A stretch of DNA of 64,000 bases from Alkaliphilus sp. B6464 (GTDB lineage: Bacteria > Bacillota > Clostridia > Peptostreptococcales > Natronincolaceae): positions 3,224,001-3,288,000 of the forward strand of contig NZ_CP058557.1 of assembly GCF_018141165.1 (NCBI RefSeq), given 5' to 3'. A program made the translations under genes and the position numbers. The first letter of the stretch is position 1; every line of letters begins with the position of its first letter. The notes under the pieces were generated by a model. The model made no database searches. It worked only from the letters and a program-made list of their open reading frames with translations, and was not told where the DNA came from. Shown piece after piece: positions 56,801 to 64,000 of this stretch.

Positions 56801-57529
56801 TTATAATATTGTAACAATGTTTTTTACACCTATAGATTTTGCTAGTCTTTCAAGTTCCATCATCTTTTCTTTAGAAGGCACAGAGTCTTTTACAGCTTTA
56901 ATTTGATCTTTTGTTAATCCTCTATAATGGACTCTTATTAATTTGTATATTACATCTCTATATTCTTTAATATGCTTTGATACTTCCCTTATTGTCCCTT
57001 CAATATCAATATAATCCTCAATACAAACTGTTCTAACTTCTTCAATTTTATTTAAGCTTAGCAAATATTCTAAGTTATCAAAACTATGTTCTATGCTTTT
57101 TCTAGTTACTCTTTCTAAATTATTAATTCCTTTAATATCAAAAAGAAATTTGTCAGTTACTTGAATAAGGTTTATTATTTTCTGTCTATTGAAAATTCCA
57201 TTAGTATCTACATAACAAGTAAGCCCAAGCTTTTTAACTTCTTTAAATAGATCTACTAAAAATGAACTATATAAAGTAGCTTCTCCACCAGAAACAGTAA
57301 TGCCCCTTATATATGGAGCATACTGTTTAATTACATCTAAAAGTTGTTCTACTGTATATTTAGTCTCTTCTGTTTCTTCACAAGGCAGCTTTATTGTTTC
57401 TGGATTATGGCAATAGATACAATTTAAATTGCAGCCTTGCACAAAAATAGTCGTTCTATTTCCACTACCATCTACATTAGCAAATGGAATAATATCCTTT
57501 ACCGGAAGAGTGTTCCCATTAATATCCAT
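56801..57529 (-). CDS. yjjW: YjjW-family glycyl-radical-enzyme activase
   Basis: 242 residues. Radical-SAM enzyme with cluster motif VQGCNLNCIYCHNPETI (CxxxCxxC), GITVSGGEATLYSSF and YVDTNGIFN. Members abstract H from the conserved Gly of a partner enzyme. The canonical E. coli protein is near 287 residues and carries a ferredoxin-like insert; this one lacks it, keeping only the core barrel. It sits 2 bp after the yjjI-type gene, so the two form a pair, and upstream of nupO. Confidence 0.88.
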   Translation of the reverse strand: MDINGNTLPVKDIIPFANVDGSGNRTTIFVQGCNLNCIYCHNPETIKLPCEETEETKYTVEQLLDVIKQYAPYIRGITVSGGEATLYSSFLVDLFKEVKKLGLTCYVDTNGIFNRQKIINLIQVTDKFLFDIKGINNLERVTRKSIEHSFDNLEYLLSLNKIEEVRTVCIEDYIDIEGTIREVSKHIKEYRDVIYKLIRVHYRGLTKDQIKAVKDSVPSKEKMMELERLAKSIGVKNIVTIL

Positions 57530-57531
57530 TT

Positions 57532-59049
57532 TTAATCCCTTGTCCTTCTACTAAATACGTGGGCATTGTCGTCTGTACCCATTCCTAACATCGCTGTATT
57601 TCTAAGAACTATTTCTTCTCTTCTCGCCTTTTCAACTTCGCTACGCTTTACCAAATAACCTGTAACTCTTATTAAATCTGAGTTTTGTAGATAAGTTGTA
57701 ATATAACGATATCCTTTATTAAATGCTCCTTCAATTATATCCAAAACTGCATCTAGATTATTAAGATATGTTTGATCGAATGCAAATAAATCTCCTGTTC
57801 CCGATGGGAAGTATTTATGAAATTGCGCCGATTGTGTTAAATGAAGTGGTAATATTGGTTCATCACCTACAGGAATCCTATGTGCAGGTGTATTTTCTTT
57901 ATCTGAATTATCTATACTAGCACCTACTTGAGCATGGAATAGATAACGATTATTAGTTCTTTCACAATATACGGCTTCATGATTATTCACTATTTTTTCT
58001 ATAGCTGTTAATATTTCATGAGCAATTTCATCTCCATATTCTGATTGTCCAAACCTTTCATTTTTATCTTCAAGCTTTAATACATGGTTAACAGCTTCTG
58101 CTAGTCCAACAATAGCCGGCATTGCTGTAAAATTATCTTTTTTGATAAAGCCTTCTTTTACTAAGAATGAGGTTTCAAAGAAATTCGACTCTTCAACAAT
58201 GAATTTTATTCTTTTATCTATCATAGAGAGCATATGTTTAGCAAAGGTAGGAAGGGCTTTATTAATTAATTCATCCTTTGAAGAGCAGGATTTAGCAATT
58301 GTTCCTAATCTTAACCTTAATAGAGTATATGCACCTCCAGCCATAGGAAGAGCGTTATAACAACTTGCAATCCCATGTTCACCAACATCTTTAATATAAT
58401 AATCATCATTAGAGAATGATGGTTTAGAAGCAACTAAGCATGCTTTTGCTGCAAGCTTTGCAAATTCTCTATTAGTAATATTTTTATTATATTTAATTGT
58501 CATGTTAGGAGTAGGATTTTGCAGTTCAATTACCGCTTTTAAAATCAATTCGCCTGCCTTACTTGCCCTAGGTCCTATATTAGCATGACAAAATGAATCG
58601 GGAATAGTCTTATCTATATGATTTAAAAATCGTTTGATTTTTATATAATCTTCATCTTCATTTGTTATAAATGGATCTATTAATTGATCTAATTCACCTA
58701 TAAAAACAGGAAAACTTGTTATTGATGGAACGTTACTATATAAAATTAAAAGTCCATCTAATAATTCATCTATATCAGTTGGGGGATTTAAATCTAAAAA
58801 CTTGCATCCCTCTTTAATAAAAATAGAATAATCCGGAACAATATATCTTGGTCTATAAACTCCATATCCTTCGTTTAAATCACATATCATATTGTTTTCT
58901 ATTGCTTCCATTTCTTCACTTGTGTAATTCAATAATTCTATTGGATCAACAAGTCTTTCTGCAATATTTGCTAAATTATGATGTTTTTGTTGATAGGTTA
59001 AGCCTTTGCTTTTTATAGTATCTAGTATTTCACTTTGTTTTGCTCTCAT
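57532..59049 (-). CDS. yjjI: YjjI-family glycyl-radical enzyme, function unknown
   Basis: 505 residues from ATG 59049 (GAGGTG six bases upstream). It resembles E. coli YjjI along its length as I remember it (ICDLNEGYGVYRPRYIVPDY, VPSITSFPVFIGELDQL, HANIGPRASKAGELIL). The active-site Cys is in GIASCYNALPMAGGAYTL and the glycyl-radical Gly in DLIRVTGYLVKR, about 41 residues from the end. Oxygen-sensitive cytosolic enzyme whose reaction is not known. In E. coli yjjI-yjjW adjoin the deoCABD nucleoside-catabolism genes; here they lie inside a nucleoside importer operon, which supports a role in nucleoside or deoxyribose breakdown. Not class III ribonucleotide reductase: it lacks that length, the ATP cone and the C-terminal zinc motif. 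Confidence 0.9.
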   Translation of the reverse strand: MRAKQSEILDTIKSKGLTYQQKHHNLANIAERLVDPIELLNYTSEEMEAIENNMICDLNEGYGVYRPRYIVPDYSIFIKEGCKFLDLNPPTDIDELLDGLLILYSNVPSITSFPVFIGELDQLIDPFITNEDEDYIKIKRFLNHIDKTIPDSFCHANIGPRASKAGELILKAVIELQNPTPNMTIKYNKNITNREFAKLAAKACLVASKPSFSNDDYYIKDVGEHGIASCYNALPMAGGAYTLLRLRLGTIAKSCSSKDELINKALPTFAKHMLSMIDKRIKFIVEESNFFETSFLVKEGFIKKDNFTAMPAIVGLAEAVNHVLKLEDKNERFGQSEYGDEIAHEILTAIEKIVNNHEAVYCERTNNRYLFHAQVGASIDNSDKENTPAHRIPVGDEPILPLHLTQSAQFHKYFPSGTGDLFAFDQTYLNNLDAVLDIIEGAFNKGYRYITTYLQNSDLIRVTGYLVKRSEVEKARREEIVLRNTAMLGMGTDDNAHVFSRRTRD

Positions 59050-59091
59050 AATTAACACCTCATATTTTTAAAATAATACTATATTAATGAA

Positions 59092-59132
59092 CAAAGGCTT
59101 CTATTAAAATTTTTAAGTCAAAGAAGCCTTTG
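59092..59132 (-). other. Hairpin in the yjjI leader
   Basis: CAAAGGCTTCT and AGAAGCCTTTG form an 11-bp stem with a loop of about 18 nt, roughly 45 bp before yjjI. There is no T run. It may act as an RNA stability or regulatory element downstream of the BMP terminator. Confidence 0.45.
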
Positions 59133-59198
59133 CTAGATATACTCTATGAAAACCATATTCATATAATTTTTACTTTCCTACGTGCTACGTTATTAAGT

Positions 59199-59231
59199 AA
59201 AAAACCAAGACTATAAAATCTTGGTTTTTTT
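59199..59231 (-). terminator. Terminator after the BMP lipoprotein gene
   Basis: AAAAACCAAGA and TCTTGGTTTTT with T/A runs on both sides; it works in either direction. It probably lets only part of the transcription reach yjjI and the transporter genes, leaving the binding protein in excess. Confidence 0.75.
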
Positions 59232-59285
59232 ATAGTTATTATATGAAATTTAAGCCTATAATACAACTATAGAATCATTAAATTT

Positions 59286-60383
59286 TTATTTTTGTAATCT
59301 TGATGGTACAGGTGATACTTCAACTTCACCAGAAATAATTTGAGGTATAAAATCATTTGCTTTTTTTACAATTTCATCAGATAGATTTGGATTGTTTTTC
59401 GGTAATCCAACTCCCTCATTTTCTAAATTGAAAGTAAGAACTTCTCCACCTGGGAACTTACCATCTAAAGTAAGTTTTGCAATGTCATAGGCAGCAACAT
59501 CAACACGTTTAATCATTGATGTTAATACAGCTGATTTATCACCTTCATATATGCCATCTTCATATTGATCTCTGTCAACACCTATAGCCCATACGTCTTG
59601 CCCTTTTACTCTTCTATCTTGAGCCTCTTTAATTAATCCATTACCAGTACCACCAGCTGCATGATAAATAACGTATGCACCTTGATCGTACATTTTAGCT
59701 GCTAATGCTTGACCAGTTTGGGCATTATCAAATGCACCTGCATATTCAACTAAAACTTTCATATTAGGGTCTATTGCCCAAACACCTGCTTCATATCCAG
59801 CTTCAAATTTTTGTATAGATTCAAAATCCATACCACCTATATAACCAACAGTATCTTTACCCGCTTCTTTAGCCTTCAGCGCTGCAGCTACTCCTACTAG
59901 AAAAGAACCTTCGTGTTCTGCAAAAAGAGCACTAGCTACATTATCGGCCTCTACTTTTGCATCAAGAATTAAGAAGCTTCTGTCAGGAAAATTTGCTGAT
60001 ACTTGCTTCATTGCGTCTTCAAATAAGAATCCAGGTGCAACTATTAAATCTGCTCCTTCATCTCCAAAAGCTGATAAATTTGGTATATAATCTGCATCTT
60101 CTTCAGATTGAAGGAAGTTCTTATCTGTTCCAAATTCATTAGCAAATTTTTCAATACCTTCCCATGTACCTTGGTTGAATGATTTATCATCAATTCCGCC
60201 AATATCAGTTACAAGGCCTACAAAGAAATCACCTGCATCGGCTTGCTGATTGTCTGTACCTTCTTGAGTTTTTGGAGCTTCTGAAGATACTCCATCATTT
60301 GACTTACCTCCACCACATGCTGTTAATACTAATGACATCATTAAAACAAGAACCAATAATACCGCTAATGATCTTTTTTTCAC
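59286..60383 (-). CDS. nupN: BMP-family nucleoside-binding lipoprotein
   Basis: 365 residues. The signal peptide (KKRSLAVLLVLVLMMSLVLTAC) ends in a lipobox, so it is an extracytoplasmic lipoprotein. The mature start is a Ser/Glu/Gln-rich linker, then the BMP fold: FVGLVTDIGGIDDKSFNQGTWEG, DLIVAPGFLFEDA, GYIGGMDFESIQKFEAGYEAG, YHAAGGTGNGLI and WAIGVDRDQYEDG. Homologues (PnrA, NupN, BmpA) bind purine nucleosides. The start is GTG 60383 after GGGAGG. It is the first gene of the importer cluster. Confidence 0.93.
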   Translation of the reverse strand: MKKRSLAVLLVLVLMMSLVLTACGGGKSNDGVSSEAPKTQEGTDNQQADAGDFFVGLVTDIGGIDDKSFNQGTWEGIEKFANEFGTDKNFLQSEEDADYIPNLSAFGDEGADLIVAPGFLFEDAMKQVSANFPDRSFLILDAKVEADNVASALFAEHEGSFLVGVAAALKAKEAGKDTVGYIGGMDFESIQKFEAGYEAGVWAIDPNMKVLVEYAGAFDNAQTGQALAAKMYDQGAYVIYHAAGGTGNGLIKEAQDRRVKGQDVWAIGVDRDQYEDGIYEGDKSAVLTSMIKRVDVAAYDIAKLTLDGKFPGGEVLTFNLENEGVGLPKNNPNLSDEIVKKANDFIPQIISGEVEVSPVPSRLQK

Positions 60384-60466
60384 TTTTTAATATCCTCCCT
60401 TTTAAACATTTTTAACTATTTTGTACAATAGTCAGATTTTAAACCATAATTTATATTTCTATAAAT

Positions 60467-60495
60467 ATTATAATATACACAATATATAAATGCAA
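60467..60495 (-). promoter_or_regulatory. Sigma-A-type promoter of the BMP/nup cluster
   Basis: TTGCAT, 17-bp spacer, TATAAT, about 85 bp before the BMP start. I looked for a purine riboswitch here and found none. Confidence 0.5.
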
Positions 60496-60544
60496 TACAC
60501 TATATGAGCTGGTAAAATAAAGCTTTACCTATATATATAACAAA

Positions 60545-60601
60545 ACCTCCTAAATATAATTAAAACAATTAATTTTTATATAATCATATTTTAGGAGGTT
60601 A
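60545..60601 (-). terminator. Rho-independent terminator after grdD
   Basis: AACCTCCTAAA...ATA and TAT...TTTAGGAGGTT form a long stem around an AT-rich loop, then TTTGTTAT on the minus strand. Confidence 0.75.
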
Positions 60602-60640
60602 TAATTCAAGCTATTATTTATTCACTTTTCAATAAGTTTG

Positions 60641-61831
60641 CTAACAAGGACCTGCCTCTTTTGCGATGAACCCTACTTCCACCAATACTTTCATAGCTTC
60701 CTTTATTTTTCCTTCATTAACCATTACTATAGGACCAGTACAACCCATTCCACTTTCCGCATAAATACCTTTTTTCCAAAGTGCCTTAACAGCATCCTCC
60801 AAATCCATAATATCGATTCCTGAAATTGAGCCTGTAACTACTTCAGTAGGTGGGGCTACTGCTTCTTCACCCTCGGATTCCTTAGGTTTTTTATTATCTT
60901 TTGTTAGCGATTTTAGTATATCATCTAGTTTTGCTTTTTTAGCTGCTGCAAATTCCGTCTTTGCAACTTCCTTGAGGTTACCTTGTACTAACTGGGCAGC
61001 GTATTCAATAGCGCCAGCTACTACAGGTACTCCGGAGGCTCTAGATAATATTAGTATTGTTCTATCATAACCTTCACCAATACCAGGACCATATCCATAA
61101 CCTAAGGCTTCGTAGTCTCCACCCGTTGCAAAGGATGAGAAAACTTTCATAAAGATATTTCCTGTAAGTGTATCTTGAATCATTACATCAGGTGTTCCTG
61201 CTAAAAGATCATTACCCCTCATTACAGCACCACCGTCAGATCTCATCGATTCAACAAAATTAACCTTATATCCGTTTGAATCCAGTTCCTTTAGAGCTCT
61301 TTCAACTTGTCTTGCACCATCTACATTTAAAATTCCTACTGTTGGATTTTTGATTCCTGATGCTTTAGCAGCGATAATTCCATACAAAGCATTTTTAACC
61401 ATAGCCTCTACTCTATGAGGAGATGAGGTTCCAGTAGTTGTAGCTATAAACATTTCTCTTCCCTTAGCTGGTGTAATAACCCTTCCTACAGTGGACACAC
61501 CTATAGGGAAGTTGTAGTGCATTGTAACACAAGAATGGATTTCTCCACTGTCTAAAAGCTCTTCCATCTTTTTATGAGCTTCCTCTTCAGTATTTGCCTC
61601 AACCACTTTAAGGTTTGTATCTACTTTAGGTCCAATCAATATAATTTCATATCCTTGACCATTCTTAGCTGCCATTTCGGCCCCTTTAACTATGTTATCT
61701 ACTCCGTGCTCACTACCTAATGTAGTAATACCTACTTTTGCTTTGCTGCCAAACTGTCCCGTTTCTATTGCATCAGCTATATCATTAAATACTTTACCAA
61801 TCATTTCTTTTATAATTTTGTTATCACTCAT
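60641..61831 (-). CDS. grdD: Glycine reductase complex component C, subunit beta (GrdD)
   Basis: 396 residues. With GrdC it cleaves the carboxymethyl-Se-enzyme adduct on GrdA with phosphate, releasing acetyl phosphate. The PlsX/phosphotransacetylase-like region shows FIATTTGTSSPHRVEAMVKNALYG, LNVDGARQVERAL and FSSFATGGDYEALGYGYGPGIGEGYDRT. The C-terminal AESGMGCTGPIVMVNEGK contains the Cys that carries the acetyl group. A basic/acidic linker (LTKDNKKPKESEGEEAV) lies before it. AAGGGGTG precedes the ATG; 13 bp after grdC. Confidence 0.95.
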   Translation of the reverse strand: MSDNKIIKEMIGKVFNDIADAIETGQFGSKAKVGITTLGSEHGVDNIVKGAEMAAKNGQGYEIILIGPKVDTNLKVVEANTEEEAHKKMEELLDSGEIHSCVTMHYNFPIGVSTVGRVITPAKGREMFIATTTGTSSPHRVEAMVKNALYGIIAAKASGIKNPTVGILNVDGARQVERALKELDSNGYKVNFVESMRSDGGAVMRGNDLLAGTPDVMIQDTLTGNIFMKVFSSFATGGDYEALGYGYGPGIGEGYDRTILILSRASGVPVVAGAIEYAAQLVQGNLKEVAKTEFAAAKKAKLDDILKSLTKDNKKPKESEGEEAVAPPTEVVTGSISGIDIMDLEDAVKALWKKGIYAESGMGCTGPIVMVNEGKIKEAMKVLVEVGFIAKEAGPC

Positions 61832-61844
61832 TTTAAATCACCCC

Positions 61845-63386
61845 TTATTTCCCTAATAAGTGTGATGCAAACTCTCTCATTGCTTCAGCTATCATAGATT
61901 TTACTTCCGTTTCCGAAACTCCACCAGTTTGTGCTTCTTTACATCCTGTATTCTTCTCCATAATAATGGATACACCATCAAATTGATTTGTCATTCTACC
62001 AAGGAATAAACTTCCTTTACCTACGATCATAGCTCTTTCAATTTCATTATTGCTGAAAGCTTCAATAGCATGACCAATATACGGAACACCTGACGGTATA
62101 TGCCCTTGAGTAGGTGCCCATCCCGGCATACCATGATCATGTCCAAATGTAGCCACATCTTTTCTTTCAAGTTCATTTCTCTTAACTCCAAGAGCAGCTA
62201 TCATCTTGTAGTTTGCCTCTGGAACGTCTCCTGCTCCAGCTGGTTTTGTAACATCTGGATTTTGCATCTCAACAGAATATTTATTAACATCTGTTATTTT
62301 TAATCCACCCCTATCTAATGGTGCAGTAATTAATGATGTAATAACTGCCTGAGGTGAAGACCCAGTACCTACTGTATGTCTACCTACTAAATCTGTTCTA
62401 AGAATAGGATTAATACCATCATTTTTACTTACCAGAGCAGCAAAGCCACCTAGAACATCTTCAAGTATAGGAATCTCTTTTTTTACATGATCCTTACCAT
62501 TCATTCCAAGCTTTGCTGTTGCTCCTCCTGCTACAATAACAACATTCTCATAAACTCCAGATTGCACAAGAGCAGCTGCTTGAATTAAAGCATGAGTTGG
62601 CGCAGCACAGAAACCTCTAGTGTCTGATCCAGTTGCATTAATAGCTCCAACCATTTCGGCTATAGCCTTAGCAAAGTTTCCTCCACCTCTTTGGTTCATA
62701 TCTCCGCAAGCTTCTTCGGAGCATTCGATAACATAATCAATTGAAGCTGGATCTATATTGTTTTTATCTATAAGATGCATAAAGGCTAAGGCTCCTGAAG
62801 CCTTTACAACCAAATTTTCAAAAATAACATGTGCATTCAAATTTACGTCTACCTCATGAGCTCTTTTAATACAACCTACTACTTCTTCGTTGTTATAAAG
62901 AGGTTCAGCATGTTGCTCATTAATATATTTATTAATATCATCCATTTCATCCCCATCTTTTAACTTAGCAACCATTTGCTCAGTTATTAAAGGATGTTTG
63001 TTTAACTTTTCCTTAACCATACTTGTAAAAGATTTATTTAGTTTTACCAAATCAAATACATCGGATATTTTCATAAGAGCGATAAATTCATCTTGAGGCA
63101 TTATTTCGCCTAACTTACCTTCTCTCGTTGCCCCTTCTACTTGTTTGTTATACCAAGGAGTTTCATAGTTGTTTAATTCTTCAGGTTTCATAGATCCGAT
63201 ATAAACTTGGTTAGGAGGATAGCTTACAACCTCTTCAAAACTACGTAAATGCTTAGGGACTTGTTTTAAATATTCAGAATTTGGATTTACTGATTTTTCA
63301 ATCGTTTGTGTAGTACCATTGTGAAGAATCATGTCTGGTGTATGTACTAGAACATAACCAGCAGCCTTTGCTACAGCATATGACAT
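61845..63386 (-). CDS. grdC: Glycine reductase complex component C, subunit alpha (GrdC)
   Basis: 513 residues from ATG 63386 (GGAGGTG six bases upstream). FabH/thiolase-like subunit of the acetyl-phosphate-forming component C, working with GrdD. IDYVIECSEEACGDMNQRGGGNFAKAIAEMVGAINATGSDTRGFCAAPTHALIQAAALVQSG (read in parts) is the central signature; DVATFGHDHGMPGWAPTQGHIPSGVPYIG is near the C-terminus. The same subunit serves glycine, sarcosine and betaine reductases. It lies 170 bp after grdB with a hairpin between. Confidence 0.95.
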   Translation of the reverse strand: MSYAVAKAAGYVLVHTPDMILHNGTTQTIEKSVNPNSEYLKQVPKHLRSFEEVVSYPPNQVYIGSMKPEELNNYETPWYNKQVEGATREGKLGEIMPQDEFIALMKISDVFDLVKLNKSFTSMVKEKLNKHPLITEQMVAKLKDGDEMDDINKYINEQHAEPLYNNEEVVGCIKRAHEVDVNLNAHVIFENLVVKASGALAFMHLIDKNNIDPASIDYVIECSEEACGDMNQRGGGNFAKAIAEMVGAINATGSDTRGFCAAPTHALIQAAALVQSGVYENVVIVAGGATAKLGMNGKDHVKKEIPILEDVLGGFAALVSKNDGINPILRTDLVGRHTVGTGSSPQAVITSLITAPLDRGGLKITDVNKYSVEMQNPDVTKPAGAGDVPEANYKMIAALGVKRNELERKDVATFGHDHGMPGWAPTQGHIPSGVPYIGHAIEAFSNNEIERAMIVGKGSLFLGRMTNQFDGVSIIMEKNTGCKEAQTGGVSETEVKSMIAEAMREFASHLLGK

Positions 63387-63496
63387 AATAGACACCTCCA
63401 AGGAATTTTTAAATCTATTATAGATATAGTAAATATATTTTTTTGTATTTATAAATAAATTTCATACAGCTTGACAATGCATCCAGTATATATTTA

Positions 63497-63525
63497 AATA
63501 GATGGGTGAGCAAACACCCATCTAT
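63497..63525 (-). other. Hairpin between grdB and grdC
   Basis: AGATGGGTG and CACCCATCT form a 9-bp stem with a 6-nt loop, extended by AAAT/ATTT, about 110 bp before grdC. It resembles a terminator, with A/T on both sides but no long T run. It may attenuate or protect the 3' end of the grdB part of the transcript. Confidence 0.55.
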
Positions 63526-63556
63526 TTAATTTATATTTTATTTCTAATATAAAACC

Positions 63557-64000
63557 TTATTCAAATACTGTTTGTCCGTCTACTTCTGTTGTTAGAGCAT
63601 CAAGAGCTTTTTGCACAAGCTTTCTTCTTAATGCTTTTTCTTCATTAGGGTCTAGATTAGGGTTACCTAATGGGTGAGGAATAGCAATTGTAGGTACGAT
63701 TCTGTTAGCGCCAACAGTTAGTGATATTGGTACTACCGTACACATATGAACTACAGGTATTCCTGCTCTCTCAATTTCTTTTACCATTGTTGCACCGCAA
63801 CGTGTACAGGTGCCTCATGTTGAGGTGAGTATAACTGCACCTACACCATCAGCTAATAATTCTTTTGCAAATTCAGCAGCAAATTTCTTAGAGCTTGCAA
63901 CAGAAGTACCATTTCCAACTGTTGTATAGAAATATTTATGCAACTCTCCAATAATGCCCTCTTTTTCCATATCTCTTAAAACATCTACAGGGATTACTCT
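63557..64000 (-). CDS. grdB: Glycine reductase component B, selenoprotein subunit GrdB (5' part beyond window)
   Basis: 148 codons of the C-terminal part are visible and the frame continues past the right edge. An in-frame TGA (63815-63817) is read as selenocysteine: the context is AVILTST-Sec-GTCTRCGATMVKE, the UxxC active-site motif of GrdB. VHMCTVVPISLTVGANR and IPHPLGNPN follow, as in glycine-specific GrdB proteins; its position directly before grdC supports glycine over sarcosine. Component B binds glycine as a Schiff base (on GrdE, outside the window) and hands it to the selenoprotein GrdA. A conventional gene call would wrongly start at the Met at 63787. Confidence 0.95.
63792..63817 (-). 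promoter_or_regulatory. UGA Sec codon with possible bacterial SECIS stem
   Basis: One base after the UGA, GCACC pairs with GGTGC around a 12-nt loop (63792-63813). Bacterial SECIS elements lie just 3' of UGA, so this is a candidate for SelB binding. The loop shape was not modelled. Confidence 0.5.

Noticed and set aside
57532-59049. Anaerobic ribonucleotide reductase NrdD with NrdG
   Set aside because: It is too short, with no ATP cone and no C-terminal CxxC zinc site. The sequence follows YjjI, including RVTGY with about 41 residues after the Gly.
60384-60640. Purine riboswitch upstream of the nucleoside importer
   Set aside because: No conserved purine-aptamer loops were found; only a promoter and the grdD terminator are visible.

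Overview
The window is low-GC DNA from a strictly anaerobic, amino-acid-fermenting Firmicute of the Clostridia/Tissierellia type. The evidence is a selenoprotein glycine reductase locus (grdB, grdC, grdD), an electron-bifurcating [FeFe] hydrogenase with its HydEFG maturases, a glycyl-radical enzyme with its activase, a K+-dependent membrane pyrophosphatase, T-box leaders, and a tmRNA tag ending ALAA. Every convincing protein gene lies on the minus strand, so the window reads as one co-oriented stretch of a replichore. The plus strand carries only short gene remnants and one possible small RNA.

Layout, in window coordinates. 1-5.5 kb: two methionyl-tRNA synthetase paralogues, each behind its own T-box leader, with a DppA-type D-aminopeptidase between them. 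5.5-10.6 kb: a toroid-repeat hypothetical protein, the glycerol genes glpK and glpF, and a GNAT acetyltransferase. 10.6-15.7 kb: three genes with long structured leaders. These are an RlmA-type 23S rRNA methyltransferase behind two tiny leader peptides and an attenuator, hisS behind a histidine-rich leader peptide and terminator, and a zinc-ribbon/S4 protein behind a roughly 580-nt leader; a nitrilase-family amidase also lies here. 15.7-23.8 kb: hydC-hydB-hydA-hydE-hydG-hydF with Rex-type operators at its head. 23.9-37.4 kb: accessory and housekeeping genes (GNAT, decayed aminoglycoside nucleotidyltransferase, M19 dipeptidase, membrane MutS-like ATPase, RidA, a small HTH protein, sirtuin, SelO, PLP decarboxylase, broken phosphotriesterase, HelD), with scattered remnants of LAGLIDADG genes and a MITE-like element.

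37.8-44.1 kb: the ssrA-smpB-rnr-secG neighbourhood, with hppA and a DUF1294 gene inserted. The tmRNA gene is split in its T-loop by a group I intron of about 344 nt. 44.3-51.5 kb: the cggR-gap-pgk-tpiA-gpmI-eno glycolytic operon with a CggR-type operator, preceded by rpoN (sigma-54). 53.2-60.4 kb: a BMP-type nucleoside ABC importer whose genes surround a YjjI-type glycyl-radical enzyme and YjjW-type activase. 60.6-64 kb: grdD, grdC and the 3' part of grdB, including its in-frame UGA (Sec) codon.

Physiologically the genes form an anaerobic redox economy. Glycolysis and amino-acid oxidation produce NADH and reduced ferredoxin. The Rex-controlled bifurcating hydrogenase disposes of both as H2, glycine reductase is a further electron sink yielding acetyl phosphate, and the PPi-driven pump recovers energy. 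The most interesting features are regulatory RNAs: a textbook his leader peptide in front of a clostridial hisS, a leader peptide with a macrolide-stalling-like R-L-R motif in front of rlmA, T-box leaders whose apparent specifier triplets are not AUG in front of Met-tRNA synthetases, and the tmRNA intron. All assignments come from reading the sequence; no database search or folding program was run.
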